Positions 26,571 to 34,060 of a stretch of 64,000 bases of DNA are shown here, piece by piece. The notes below the pieces were generated by a model. It did not search any database. It had not been told where the DNA came from and saw nothing but the letters and a program-made list of their open reading frames with translations. Each line of letters opens with the position of its first letter. The first letter of the stretch is position 1. The translations under genes were made by a program, and so were the position numbers. The stretch comes from Kribbella pratensis. Lineage in GTDB: Bacteria; Actinomycetota; Actinomycetes; Propionibacteriales; Kribbellaceae. The DNA lies in NCBI RefSeq assembly GCF_004365355.1, contig NZ_SODP01000001.1:1743473-1807472 (forward strand), read 5' to 3'.

Positions 26571-27485
26571 CTAGAGGAGGTCGCCGCAGAAGGAGCGGAT
26601 GGACCGATTGACCAACTGAGGACGTTCCCAGGGCAGGAAGTGCCCGGCGCCTTTGACCCAGAACGGCCCGACTCCCTCCGGGAAGGCCAGCGCGCAGCGT
26701 TCCTCGGCGTGTTCGCCGACGGTGACCTGGTCCGCACCGATCAGCACCAGGGCGCGTTGCCGCACCGGGCGATCGATCAGCTCCGGCGCTGACAGCGGCC
26801 GGGCGCCCATCAGCACCTCGTAGTCGGCGAACGACGCGCGCAGGCGGGCCGCATCGCCGTACGGCTCGGTCAGGAAATTCAGGTCGTCCTCGTCGAAGGC
26901 ATCGGGCGGACACCAGAGGCGATGACCGTAGAACTCGCCGATGTACCGCCGCCGCCGTGCGGGCGTATCCAGCTCGGCGACCAACTCGTCGGCGTGGTGG
27001 CCCTGGCGGCGCTGGTAGTCGTAGACGGCCGGTTTGGGCCGACCGGGTGGGATGCCGGCCGCCGCGAACGCGTCCGGCAGATCGGGCATCGAGTCGTCCA
27101 GGATCACCAGGCGGTCGACCCGCTCGGGGTGCCGGTTGGCCAGGTCGATCGAGATCATCGCGCCAAGGTCGTGCCCGGCGACGACGGCACGCTCCCAGCC
27201 GAGTACGTCGAACAGCCCGGTCAGGTCGCTGTTGAACGCGTTGAAGTCGTAGAAGTCGTCGGGCGCGAAATCGGAATCGCCGTACCCGCGCAGGTCCGGC
27301 GCGACGACGTCGAATCCGGCCTCGGCCAGCGGGATCACGTTGTGCGACCAGATCCGGCTCGTGCACGGGAACCCGTGGATCAGCAGGAGCGGTACGCCGC
27401 CCTGGCCGTGTCGCCGGACCGCGAGCCGATGCCCTGGACGTACCTCGATCCGCTCGGGCGCAACGACTTCAGCAGGAAGAACCAT
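26571..27485 (-). CDS. Alpha/beta hydrolase, epoxide-hydrolase type
   Basis: 304 residues of the alpha/beta-hydrolase fold. Oxyanion segment HGFPCTSRIW, PDLRGYGDSD, and the nucleophile elbow GHDLGA, where Asp in place of Ser places it with soluble epoxide hydrolases and haloalkane/fluoroacetate dehalogenases. The catalytic His is in KGAGHFLPWERPQ near the C terminus. DLRGYGDSDFAP is characteristic of the EH/fluoroacetate dehalogenase group. Substrate unknown. It is divergent from the DJ-1-like gene; an inverted repeat in the gap may control both. Confidence 0.8.
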   Translation of the reverse strand: MVLPAEVVAPERIEVRPGHRLAVRRHGQGGVPLLLIHGFPCTSRIWSHNVIPLAEAGFDVVAPDLRGYGDSDFAPDDFYDFNAFNSDLTGLFDVLGWERAVVAGHDLGAMISIDLANRHPERVDRLVILDDSMPDLPDAFAAAGIPPGRPKPAVYDYQRRQGHHADELVAELDTPARRRRYIGEFYGHRLWCPPDAFDEDDLNFLTEPYGDAARLRASFADYEVLMGARPLSAPELIDRPVRQRALVLIGADQVTVGEHAEERCALAFPEGVGPFWVKGAGHFLPWERPQLVNRSIRSFCGDLL

Positions 27486-27507
27486 GCCTTCGGTCTACAC
27501 GATCGCC

Positions 27508-27538
27508 CGGTCAAGCGGGCCTTGACGGGGCTTGACCG
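27508..27538. promoter_or_regulatory. Inverted repeat CGGTCAAGC / GCTTGACCG
   Basis: Perfect 9-bp arms separated by 13 bases in the 113-bp divergent region between the hydrolase and the DJ-1-like gene, with a third CTTGAC inside the spacer. The CTTGA/TCAAG half-sites recall HspR/MerR-type operators. A stress-type control is plausible but unproven. Confidence 0.45.
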
Positions 27539-27598
27539 TGGTTGGAAGGGAGCAGAGGCTGGCTGGTGGACGGAGAGTCTTCGAGAGGGAGTGGCCTG

Positions 27599-28159
27599 AT
27601 GGCGAAGGTACTGATTCTCACCGGCGACGCGGCGGAGGACCTGGAGGTGTTCTACCCCTATCAGCGCTTGCTGGAGGAGGGGTACGACGTCGACATCGCG
27701 GCACCCGAGGTGAAGAAGCTGCAGTTCGTGGTGCATGACTTCGTTGACGGGTTCGACACGTACACCGAGAAGCTCGGGCACACCTGGCAGGCGGATGTCG
27801 CGTTCGCCGACGTGGATCCGGCGGAGTACGTCGCGGTGGTGATCCCGGGTGGTCGCGCCCCGGAATACATCCGGAACGACGCGGACTGCCAGCGGATCGT
27901 GAAGCACTTCTACGGCGAGTCGAAGCCGGTTGCGCAGCTGTGCCACGGACCGCTCATCCCGGCGGCGGCCGGGGTCCTGAACGGCCGGAAGACGTCGGCG
28001 TACCCGGCGCTCGCACCGGATATCCGCGCCGGGGGAGCCGAGTGGGTCGACGGTGACGCGGTCGTGGACGGCACCGTCGTCTCCGGTCGCGCCTGGCCGG
28101 ACCACCCGACCTGGATGCGGGCGTTCATGGCGATCCTGAAGGAGCACGCTCCGGCGTAG
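27599..28159 (+). CDS. DJ-1/PfpI-family protein
   Basis: 186 residues of the class I glutamine amidotransferase-like fold. The nucleophile elbow carries the conserved Cys in AQLCHGPLIPA; the usual Glu lies in the early strand around EDLEVFYPYQ, and VVIPGGRAPEYIR is the classic PfpI segment. Members act as intracellular proteases, glyoxalases/deglycases or chaperones; I cannot choose. The ATG at 27599 follows GAGGGAG; an upstream ATG at 27542 in frame lacks such a site. A strong hairpin follows the stop. Confidence 0.82.
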   Translation: MAKVLILTGDAAEDLEVFYPYQRLLEEGYDVDIAAPEVKKLQFVVHDFVDGFDTYTEKLGHTWQADVAFADVDPAEYVAVVIPGGRAPEYIRNDADCQRIVKHFYGESKPVAQLCHGPLIPAAAGVLNGRKTSAYPALAPDIRAGGAEWVDGDAVVDGTVVSGRAWPDHPTWMRAFMAILKEHAPA

Positions 28160-28167
28160 TCGGCGGG

Positions 28168-28204
28168 CTCCGACGAGGCTGCAGCCTTTCTGCAGCGTTC
28201 GGAG
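28168..28204 (+). terminator. Rho-independent-like hairpin after the DJ-1/PfpI gene
   Basis: Inner perfect stem GCTGCAG (28178-28184) and CTGCAGC (28190-28196) around a five-base loop, extended by CTCCG and CGGAG at the outside. It lies between the DJ-1-like gene and the aldolase operon, and probably ends the first transcript. Confidence 0.55.
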
Positions 28205-28239
28205 GGGCAGGCTGGACGGAGCTACCGGGAGGAGTGAGC

Positions 28240-29121
28240 ATGCCGGTCGCACCGTTGAAGGAACTCGTCGACGAGGCGTTGGCCAAGGGGTACGCCGTCC
28301 CCGCGATCAACATCGTCGACGAGTTGAGCCTGCGGGCCGTCGTCGACGCGGCCGTGGAACTGCGCTCGCCGCTGATCGTGCAGACGTCGGTGAAGACCGT
28401 GAAGTCGGTCGGACGCGACGTACTCAAGGCGATGTTCGACGCGACCGTCGGGCCCGAGCCCGTCCCGGTCGCGCTGCACCTGGATCACTGCCCGGACCGC
28501 GAGGTGATCAGCTCCTGCCTCGCGGCCGGCTGGAACTCGGTGTTGTTCGACGCCTCCGCGCTGCCGGTCGAGGAGAACCAGCGGCAGACCGTCGAGGTCG
28601 TCGCCGAGGCCCGCAGGTACGGCGCCCACGTGGAAGGCGAGATCGAGGGCATCACCGGCGTCGAGGACGGCGTCGGCTCCGACACCGTGTCGGAACGCCA
28701 GTCCCTGGAGGTCGCCACCCGGTTCGTCGAGACGACTGGGGTCGACGTGTTCGCGCCGGCCATCGGCAACGCCCACGGCATCTACCGCTCGACGCCCGAA
28801 CTCGACTCGCAGCGGATCACCGACCTGGTCGCCGCGACCGGCATCCCGATGGCGCTGCACGGCGGATCCGGGCTGACGCCGGAGCAGTTCCGGGACCTGA
28901 TCGGCCGGGGCTGCGCGAAGGTGAACATCTCCACGGCGCTCAAGGTCGCGTACATGAAGTCGTCGCTGGAGCATCTCGAGCAGGCCCGGGCGCAGGACAA
29001 GTGGGACCCGCCGACGTTGTTCCGGAACATCCACGCCGCGGTGAAGGCGATGGCGGCCGAATACATCGAGATCTTCGGTAGCGGCGGCCACAGCGGCAGC
29101 CCCAGCGGCGGCCACGCATGA
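28240..29121 (+). CDS. Class II (zinc) fructose-bisphosphate-type aldolase
   Basis: 293 residues of the class II aldolase family (FbaA/GatY/KbaY). Zinc and catalytic segments are LHLDHCPD, VEGEIEGITG, GNAHGIY and ALHGGSGL. It would cleave or form a ketose phosphate with dihydroxyacetone phosphate as one half. The C-terminal tail GSGGHSGSPSGGH is low complexity. The ATG at 28240 has GGGAGGA at a good distance. It opens a coupled operon with HAD, DhaL and DhaK, which argues for a catabolic ketose-phosphate aldolase and not the glycolytic enzyme (inference). The aldolase stop overlaps the HAD start (ATGA). Confidence 0.85.
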   Translation: MPVAPLKELVDEALAKGYAVPAINIVDELSLRAVVDAAVELRSPLIVQTSVKTVKSVGRDVLKAMFDATVGPEPVPVALHLDHCPDREVISSCLAAGWNSVLFDASALPVEENQRQTVEVVAEARRYGAHVEGEIEGITGVEDGVGSDTVSERQSLEVATRFVETTGVDVFAPAIGNAHGIYRSTPELDSQRITDLVAATGIPMALHGGSGLTPEQFRDLIGRGCAKVNISTALKVAYMKSSLEHLEQARAQDKWDPPTLFRNIHAAVKAMAAEYIEIFGSGGHSGSPSGGHA

Positions 29122-29906
29122 CCGCGCTGATCTTCGACTGCGACGGAGTGCTCGGCGACACCGAACGCGACGGCCACCTGCCGGCGTTCAACGCGACGTT
29201 CGAGCACTTCGGCCTTCCGGTGCGCTGGTCGGTCGAGGACTACGGTCAGCTGCTGAAGATCGGTGGCGGCAAGGAACGCCTCGCCACCTTGCTCGACGAT
29301 CCCGAGGTGGTGAGAGCAGCCGGCTCGCCGTCGACGGACGAGGAGCGTGCTCAGGTTGTCGCTGCCTGGCACCAGTACAAGACCAAGACGTTCACCGACC
29401 TCATCGCGGACGGGGTCGTGCCGCCGCGCCCCGGCATACGGCGAATCATCACCGACGCGCTCCGGGAGGGCTGGACCGTTGCCGTCGCGTCGACCTCGGC
29501 CGAGCCGTCCGTACGTGCGGTGCTGACCGGAGCGGTCGGCGCTGAGGTCGCGGCGCGGGTGCCCGTGTTCGCGGGGGACGTCGTACCGCGGAAGAAGCCG
29601 GACCCGGCGGTGTACGAGCTGGCCGTGCACCAGCTCGCGCTGGTCCCGGACCACACGCTGGTCATCGAGGACTCGAGCAACGGGCTGCTCGCCGCGTCCG
29701 GAGCCGGACTGTCCACTGTCGTGACCGTGTCGGGTTACACCCGCGACGAGGACTTCACCGGAGCGGCGCTGGTCGTCTCCAGCCTCGGCGATCCCGGCGG
29801 CGAACAGCTCGAGGTCCTCGCGGACCCCTGGAACATCGGCCCTGTCGGCGCGCTCACGCTGACCGAGCTTGCCGAACTGGCCGGTCGCAACGGAGGGCGA
29901 ACATGA
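29118..29906 (+). CDS. HAD-family phosphatase/mutase (CbbY-like)
   Basis: 262 residues of HAD subfamily IA. Motif I is DCDGVLGDTE at residues 7-16 with nucleophile Asp7 and acid/base Asp9; motif II is the Ser/Thr of VASTS; motif III is the Lys of KKPDP; motif IV is VIEDSSNG. The alpha-helical cap (about 18-90) resembles CbbY/beta-phosphoglucomutase-like phosphatases. It probably dephosphorylates a sugar phosphate made in this pathway. Its start and stop are both overlapped by neighbours (ATGA), so it is translated in strict succession with the aldolase and DhaL. Confidence 0.83.
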   Translation: MTALIFDCDGVLGDTERDGHLPAFNATFEHFGLPVRWSVEDYGQLLKIGGGKERLATLLDDPEVVRAAGSPSTDEERAQVVAAWHQYKTKTFTDLIADGVVPPRPGIRRIITDALREGWTVAVASTSAEPSVRAVLTGAVGAEVAARVPVFAGDVVPRKKPDPAVYELAVHQLALVPDHTLVIEDSSNGLLAASGAGLSTVVTVSGYTRDEDFTGAALVVSSLGDPGGEQLEVLADPWNIGPVGALTLTELAELAGRNGGRT

Positions 29907-30547
29907 GTGACAGCTGGAGTGACGTCGACCTGGTGATGACCACGATCATCGACACCTGCCTGACCAACGAGAAGTACTTCGGTGACCTCGACTCGGTCGT
30001 CGGCGACGGCGACTTCGGGTACTCGCTGGCCCGCGGCTTCGAGAAACTCCAGGCGCAGTACGGCGAGCTGGACCGTACCGATATCGGCACGTTCCTGAAG
30101 AAGGTCGGGATGCTGGTGACGTCGCGGATCGGCGGGACCTCCGGACCGATCTGGGGAACGGGATTCCTGCGCGCCGGGATGACGGCCGGCGCGACCACAA
30201 CCCTCGACGGTGCGGCCGTCGTCGCGATGCTCCGGTCCGCGATCGCCGGGATCATGGCCCGCGGCGGCGCCGAGCTCGGTGAGAAGACGCTCCTCGACGC
30301 GCTGGTCCCGATGACGGATGCCATCGAGGAGGCGCTCGCGGCCGGAGTGAGCAGCAACGAGGTCGTGGACCGTGCCGCCGCGGCCGCCCGGTCGGCGGCC
30401 GACGCGACCATCGACCTGGTCGCCAAGCGCGGCCGGGCCGCCTACACCGGTGAACGCAGCCGGGGATCGGTCGACGCCGGGGCCACCGCCGTCGCCGTGC
30501 TGATGGAGCAGATCGCAGAAAAGTGGAAGGGGAGGAACTCCGGATGA
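29903..30547 (+). CDS. dhaL: DhaL-type ADP-binding subunit of dihydroxyacetone kinase
   Basis: 214 residues, all-helical DhaL domain. The magnesium-nucleotide motif is VVGDGDFGYSLARGFEKL, with the aspartates that bind the two Mg ions, followed by GGTSGPIWGTGFLRAG. The C-terminal end has RSRGSVDAGATAVAVLM. In the PTS-type kinase the bound ADP is rephosphorylated by DhaM; no DhaM or EI/HPr gene is adjacent, so this DhaL may exchange free ATP or use a distant DhaM (open). Stop overlaps the dhaK start (ATGA). Confidence 0.88.
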   Translation: MSDSWSDVDLVMTTIIDTCLTNEKYFGDLDSVVGDGDFGYSLARGFEKLQAQYGELDRTDIGTFLKKVGMLVTSRIGGTSGPIWGTGFLRAGMTAGATTTLDGAAVVAMLRSAIAGIMARGGAELGEKTLLDALVPMTDAIEEALAAGVSSNEVVDRAAAAARSAADATIDLVAKRGRAAYTGERSRGSVDAGATAVAVLMEQIAEKWKGRNSG

Positions 30548-31539
30548 AGAAGTTCGTCAACGATCCCAAGGACTACGTGCCGGAGATGCTGCAGGGCATC
30601 GCACTGGCGAACCCCGAGACCTTGAAGTACGTCCCGGAGTACAACCTGATCATGCGGACGGACGCGCCGCGCGAGGACAAGGTCTCGATCATCCAGGGCT
30701 CCGGCTCCGGGCACGAGCCTGCACACGTGATGACGGTCGGCAAGGGCATGCTCGATGCCGCCTGTCCTGGTGACGTCTTCGCCGCACCGCCGATGGACTA
30801 CGTGTACGAGACCACCAAGCTGCTCGCGTCGCCGAAGGGTGTGTTGCTCCTGGTGAACAACTACACCGGCGACCGGATGGCGTTCGACATGTCGCAGGAG
30901 CTCAGTGCCGCGGACGGGCTGAACGTGAAGACGCTGATCATCGACGACGACGTCGCGGTGAAGGATTCGACGTACACGGTCGGCCGGCGCGGTGTCGCAG
31001 GTAACTTCTTCGTGATGAAGGCGGTCGGCGCGGCCTCCGAGCAGGGCGCAGACCTGGACGAACTGGTCCGGATCGGCGAGAAGGTCAACTCGGTTACGCG
31101 CACGATGGGGATGGCGCTCACCGCGTGTACGCCGCCGGCCAAGGGCTCGCCGTTGTTCGAGCTCGGGCCGGACGAGATGGAGATGGGCGTCGGCATCCAC
31201 GGCGAGCCGGGCCGGAGTCGCGAGCCGCTCGCGTCCGCGAACGACATCATCGACCAGATGCTCGAGGCGGTCCGCTCCGACCTGCCGTACGAGTCGGGCG
31301 ACAACGTCGCGCTGATGATCAACGGCCTCGGCGGTACGCCGATCAGCGAGTTGTACCTGCTCTACGGCCGGGCACACAAGGTGCTCACCGACCAGGGCAT
31401 CAACGTACGGCGCAACTACGTCGGGGAGTACTGCACGTCGCTGGACATGGCGGGCGCATCGGTGACGTTGGTGAAGCTCGACGACGAGATCGACAGCCTG
31501 TTGTCAGCGCCTGCGGAGATCGCGATCCGCGTGTTCTGA
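30544..31539 (+). CDS. dhaK: DhaK-type ketose-binding subunit of dihydroxyacetone kinase
   Basis: 331 residues. DhaK fold with the substrate segment GSGSGHEPAH near 53-62 and His219 in GIHGEPG, the residue that binds the ketone substrate covalently as a hemiaminal. Length equals typical DhaK. With DhaL it phosphorylates dihydroxyacetone, or L/D-erythrulose as in mycobacterial LerK/DerK enzymes (family knowledge). The association with an aldolase and a HAD protein argues for a dedicated sugar pathway over simple glycerol metabolism. The 3' end overlaps the convergent regulator gene by 36 bases. Confidence 0.88.
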   Translation: MKKFVNDPKDYVPEMLQGIALANPETLKYVPEYNLIMRTDAPREDKVSIIQGSGSGHEPAHVMTVGKGMLDAACPGDVFAAPPMDYVYETTKLLASPKGVLLLVNNYTGDRMAFDMSQELSAADGLNVKTLIIDDDVAVKDSTYTVGRRGVAGNFFVMKAVGAASEQGADLDELVRIGEKVNSVTRTMGMALTACTPPAKGSPLFELGPDEMEMGVGIHGEPGRSREPLASANDIIDQMLEAVRSDLPYESGDNVALMINGLGGTPISELYLLYGRAHKVLTDQGINVRRNYVGEYCTSLDMAGASVTLVKLDDEIDSLLSAPAEIAIRVF

Positions 31540-32766
31540 CAGGCCGTAGTCCGCGCGCAACCGGCGTACTTCGGACTGCGTCGACGGCCACAGCGGGGAG
31601 GTCGGCGAGAGCAGGGCCATTTGGTGCTCCCAGGCGCTCAGGTCGTTCACGCCGGCGTACGAGCGGGTCCAGGCGACGACGAGATCGACGTCGTGAGTCC
31701 GCAGTACGTCGGCGCGCATCCGGTTCTCGAGCCGGTTCCGGGACGCGACGACGCCGGGCGCATCGGACTGCGGGAGGAGCGGGCCGGCGTAGCGGCGCAG
31801 GGCCGACGAGAGCAGGTGGGAGTCGAGGTCGTCCGCCGTCTCGAGCCAGTCGGCGGCGATGTCGCGGCGGAACCGGTACGGGCGGGAGTCGAGGACGTCT
31901 GCGCCGAGGAGTGCGCGAAGACGGGTCATCTCGCCGCGCAGCGAGGAGCGGTGATCGGCCTCGCCGTACAGCGCGTCGGAGAGTTCTTCGGCGGTGAGGC
32001 CTTCGGGGTGTTCGGCCAGCAGTACGACGATGTCGCTGTGACGCCGGCTGAGCCGCAGGTCGCGGTCTTCGACCCGTAGCTCGGCGTCCGGGCGGCCGAG
32101 CGCCGAGATTCGGATGCGATGGCCGGTGTCGCCGTTCAGTTTGCGGAGGACGGTCAGCCGGCCGAGCTCGGCCTCGGCCATCCGGGCCGCGGCCCGGACC
32201 AGGGCGAGCGACTGCGGTGAACTGGCGTCGGCGCCGCCGGTGATGTCGACGACGCCGAGGACGCGCTGCGTGTCCGGGTCGTAGATCGGGGCCGCCGCGC
32301 AGGACCACGGCTGCACCAGGACCGTGAAGTGTTCGGCCGATCGGATCTGGACCGGCGCGGTCACCTCGAGCGACGTACCGAGCGCGTTGGTGCCGACCTG
32401 GCGCTCGGCCCACCAGGCCCCCTCGCTGAAGTGAATGCCGTCGGCTGCACGCAGTACGTCGGGTCGGCCGCACACCCAGAGCAGGCGGCCGCCGCTGTCG
32501 CCGACAGCCATCACACAGTCGCTGTCGACGGCTGCGCGGCCGAGGACGTCGTACAGCATCGGGAAGACGGCCGACAGCGGATGTTCGGCCCGGTAGGTGG
32601 CCAGTTCGTTGCCTTGGAAGGCAAACGGTGCCGCTGTGTCGGCGTGCAGCCCCGCGGCGACCGAGCGGTCCCAGGACGCCGCGACGAGCCCGCGCACGGG
32701 CTGTTTCTCCCCACCCTCGACGAACTCTTCGTGTCGCCGGTGCAGCCATCGATCGATGGATTCCAC
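31504..32766 (-). CDS. GAF-domain transcriptional regulator
   Basis: 420 residues. N-terminal region 1-60, GAF domain about 75-195 (DCVMAVGDSGGRLLWVCGRP, then GTSLEVTAPVQIRSAEHF and DITGG), and a C-terminal winged-helix-like part about 225-305 (LSRRHSDIVVLLAEHPEGL, then DHRSSLRGEMTRLRALLGADV). It lacks the sigma-54 AAA domain of DhaR/AcoR, but its N-terminal half resembles that family. Related actinobacterial proteins accompany aldehyde dehydrogenases and other inducible catabolic genes. It is convergent with dhaK and probably senses a small metabolite to control the dha operon (inference). The ATG is at 32764-32766. Confidence 0.75.
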   Translation of the reverse strand: MESIDRWLHRRHEEFVEGGEKQPVRGLVAASWDRSVAAGLHADTAAPFAFQGNELATYRAEHPLSAVFPMLYDVLGRAAVDSDCVMAVGDSGGRLLWVCGRPDVLRAADGIHFSEGAWWAERQVGTNALGTSLEVTAPVQIRSAEHFTVLVQPWSCAAAPIYDPDTQRVLGVVDITGGADASSPQSLALVRAAARMAEAELGRLTVLRKLNGDTGHRIRISALGRPDAELRVEDRDLRLSRRHSDIVVLLAEHPEGLTAEELSDALYGEADHRSSLRGEMTRLRALLGADVLDSRPYRFRRDIAADWLETADDLDSHLLSSALRRYAGPLLPQSDAPGVVASRNRLENRMRADVLRTHDVDLVVAWTRSYAGVNDLSAWEHQMALLSPTSPLWPSTQSEVRRLRADYGLSEHADRDLRRR

Positions 32767-32860
32767 CCTCCCAAGACAACTGCCGAACCCGGCGAAAGTC
32801 CAGACGCGCAGCGACGGAGGTCCGACACGCGGAGTAATCGCGCGGGCCGGGGTTGGTTCC

Positions 32861-32877
32861 TAAACTGGGAGCGCGTG
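32861..32877 (+). promoter_or_regulatory. -10-like TAAACT before the copper fusion gene
   Basis: TAAACT at 32861-32866 lies 8 bases before a GTG at 32875 and about 26 bases before the GGGGAGG site of the preferred ATG at 32905. Transcription from it would give a very short leader. Confidence 0.4.
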
Positions 32878-32904
32878 GATGACGGGTCGCCGGGGAGGTC
32901 GCGG

Positions 32905-34059
32905 ATGGCGGGACTGCCGGGTGGCCGTTATGACCGCGCGGCCGCGGCCCGGGTGCTGGCCGAGGCCGCGGGCCCAGTTGCGTTCGGGCAGGTGGGTCTT
33001 GGTGGTCCGCGCCGACTCGAGCCCGAGGTTGTGCCGCTCGACGGTCAGTTGACTGCGCCGCAATTGGAGTATGTGCAGAGCCGGATGCGGCCGTGTCCGC
33101 CTGCCTTGGTGGTGAGTGCCGCCTCGAAGGTCAGTTGGCGAGACAGTGGCGGGGTTGCGAATGTCGCTCACTGCGGTCCGCTCGGGCCGATCGTGCCGGT
33201 GGTCGCCCGGGAGGCGACGCTGGCCATGTGGCAGGCGTTTGCTGGATCGGGTCCCGCGGCGTTGACGGATGACGAGCGCGCGGTGATGGATGCCACGACG
33301 ACCGACAAGGACCCGGTTGAGATCCTGCGGGTCGGGATCGATACGACGTCGCGGGCTCTGGTGCAGCACGCGTACCTCGCGGATCAGACGCCGTACCGGA
33401 GTGCCGCGGAGTTTGCGCGTGGGCTGCGGGATTCGGGGATCTTCTCGGTGGTGGCGAACACCTGGTTCTGGGGGCTGCAGTCGTCGACGTTCCGGCGCGG
33501 GATGATTCCGGTGCGGCTGGTCGCGCAGGACGACGGGACCGTGCGGTACGCCGTGGAGACGGTCGACGTACTGCGGGAGATGAAGCAGACCGCGATCGCG
33601 GACGCGCACGAGACGTTGCGCCGGGCAACGGTCGAGGAGGGGCTGACCGTCGAGGAGGCGTTGCGGAAGTACGACGTACTGCTCGGGCAGATCTCGCGGC
33701 AGTACGCGCTGCTGCCGGCGGGGGAGCAGCCGCGGTGCCTGGCCAACATGTCTGTGGACGGGGTGCGGTTGCTCCCCGGGGTGGTGGACACGTTCGTGGA
33801 GACGTTCGTTCAGTTGCTCGAGTTGGTGGAGATTGGGGAGACCGGGATGAACACTGCTGACGAGGTTTTCGAGGTGCCGGACATGACGTGCTCGCACTGC
33901 ACGAACACGATCACCGGGGTGCTGGAAGCGCTCGGGGTCCGGGTCGCGGGGATCGACCTGGACACGAAGGAGGTCGTCGCGGCGTTCCCGTCCGACGAGG
34001 TCCGCGCACAGAGCTTCGAGGCGATCCGCGGGCGCGGGTACACCGTCGTACCGCGGTGA
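32905..34059 (+). CDS. Unrecognised protein fused to a C-terminal heavy-metal (CopZ-like) domain
   Basis: 384 residues from the ATG at 32905, which has GGGGAGG at 6-base spacing; a GTG at 32875 is a leaderless alternative. Residues 1 to about 312 form a soluble region that I do not recognise. It has two notable cysteines (MRPCPPALVVS and NVAHCGPLGP) and helical stretches such as NTWFWGLQSSTFRRGMIPV and EEALRKYDVLLGQISRQYALL. Residues 315-384 are a complete HMA domain with the metal motif MTCSHC (Cys329, Cys332). An internal ATG at 33847 has its own GGGGAG site. It is convergent with the copper ATPase gene, one base apart, which suggests a copper-delivery or sensing role. Confidence 0.75.
   Translation: MAGLPGGRYDRAAAARVLAEAAGPVAFGQVGLGGPRRLEPEVVPLDGQLTAPQLEYVQSRMRPCPPALVVSAASKVSWRDSGGVANVAHCGPLGPIVPVVAREATLAMWQAFAGSGPAALTDDERAVMDATTTDKDPVEILRVGIDTTSRALVQHAYLADQTPYRSAAEFARGLRDSGIFSVVANTWFWGLQSSTFRRGMIPVRLVAQDDGTVRYAVETVDVLREMKQTAIADAHETLRRATVEEGLTVEEALRKYDVLLGQISRQYALLPAGEQPRCLANMSVDGVRLLPGVVDTFVETFVQLLELVEIGETGMNTADEVFEVPDMTCSHCTNTITGVLEALGVRVAGIDLDTKEVVAAFPSDEVRAQSFEAIRGRGYTVVPR
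33847..34059 (+). other. Possible internal start giving a free CopZ-like chaperone
   Basis: An in-frame ATG at 33847 follows GGGGAG (33835-33840) at 6-base spacing. Translation from here would give a 70-residue protein, the normal length of CopZ, with MTCSHC at its residues 13-18. The longer fusion and the free chaperone could both be made from one mRNA, or an annotator could mistake the start. Experimental proof is absent. Confidence 0.4.
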
Positions 34060-34060
34060 G

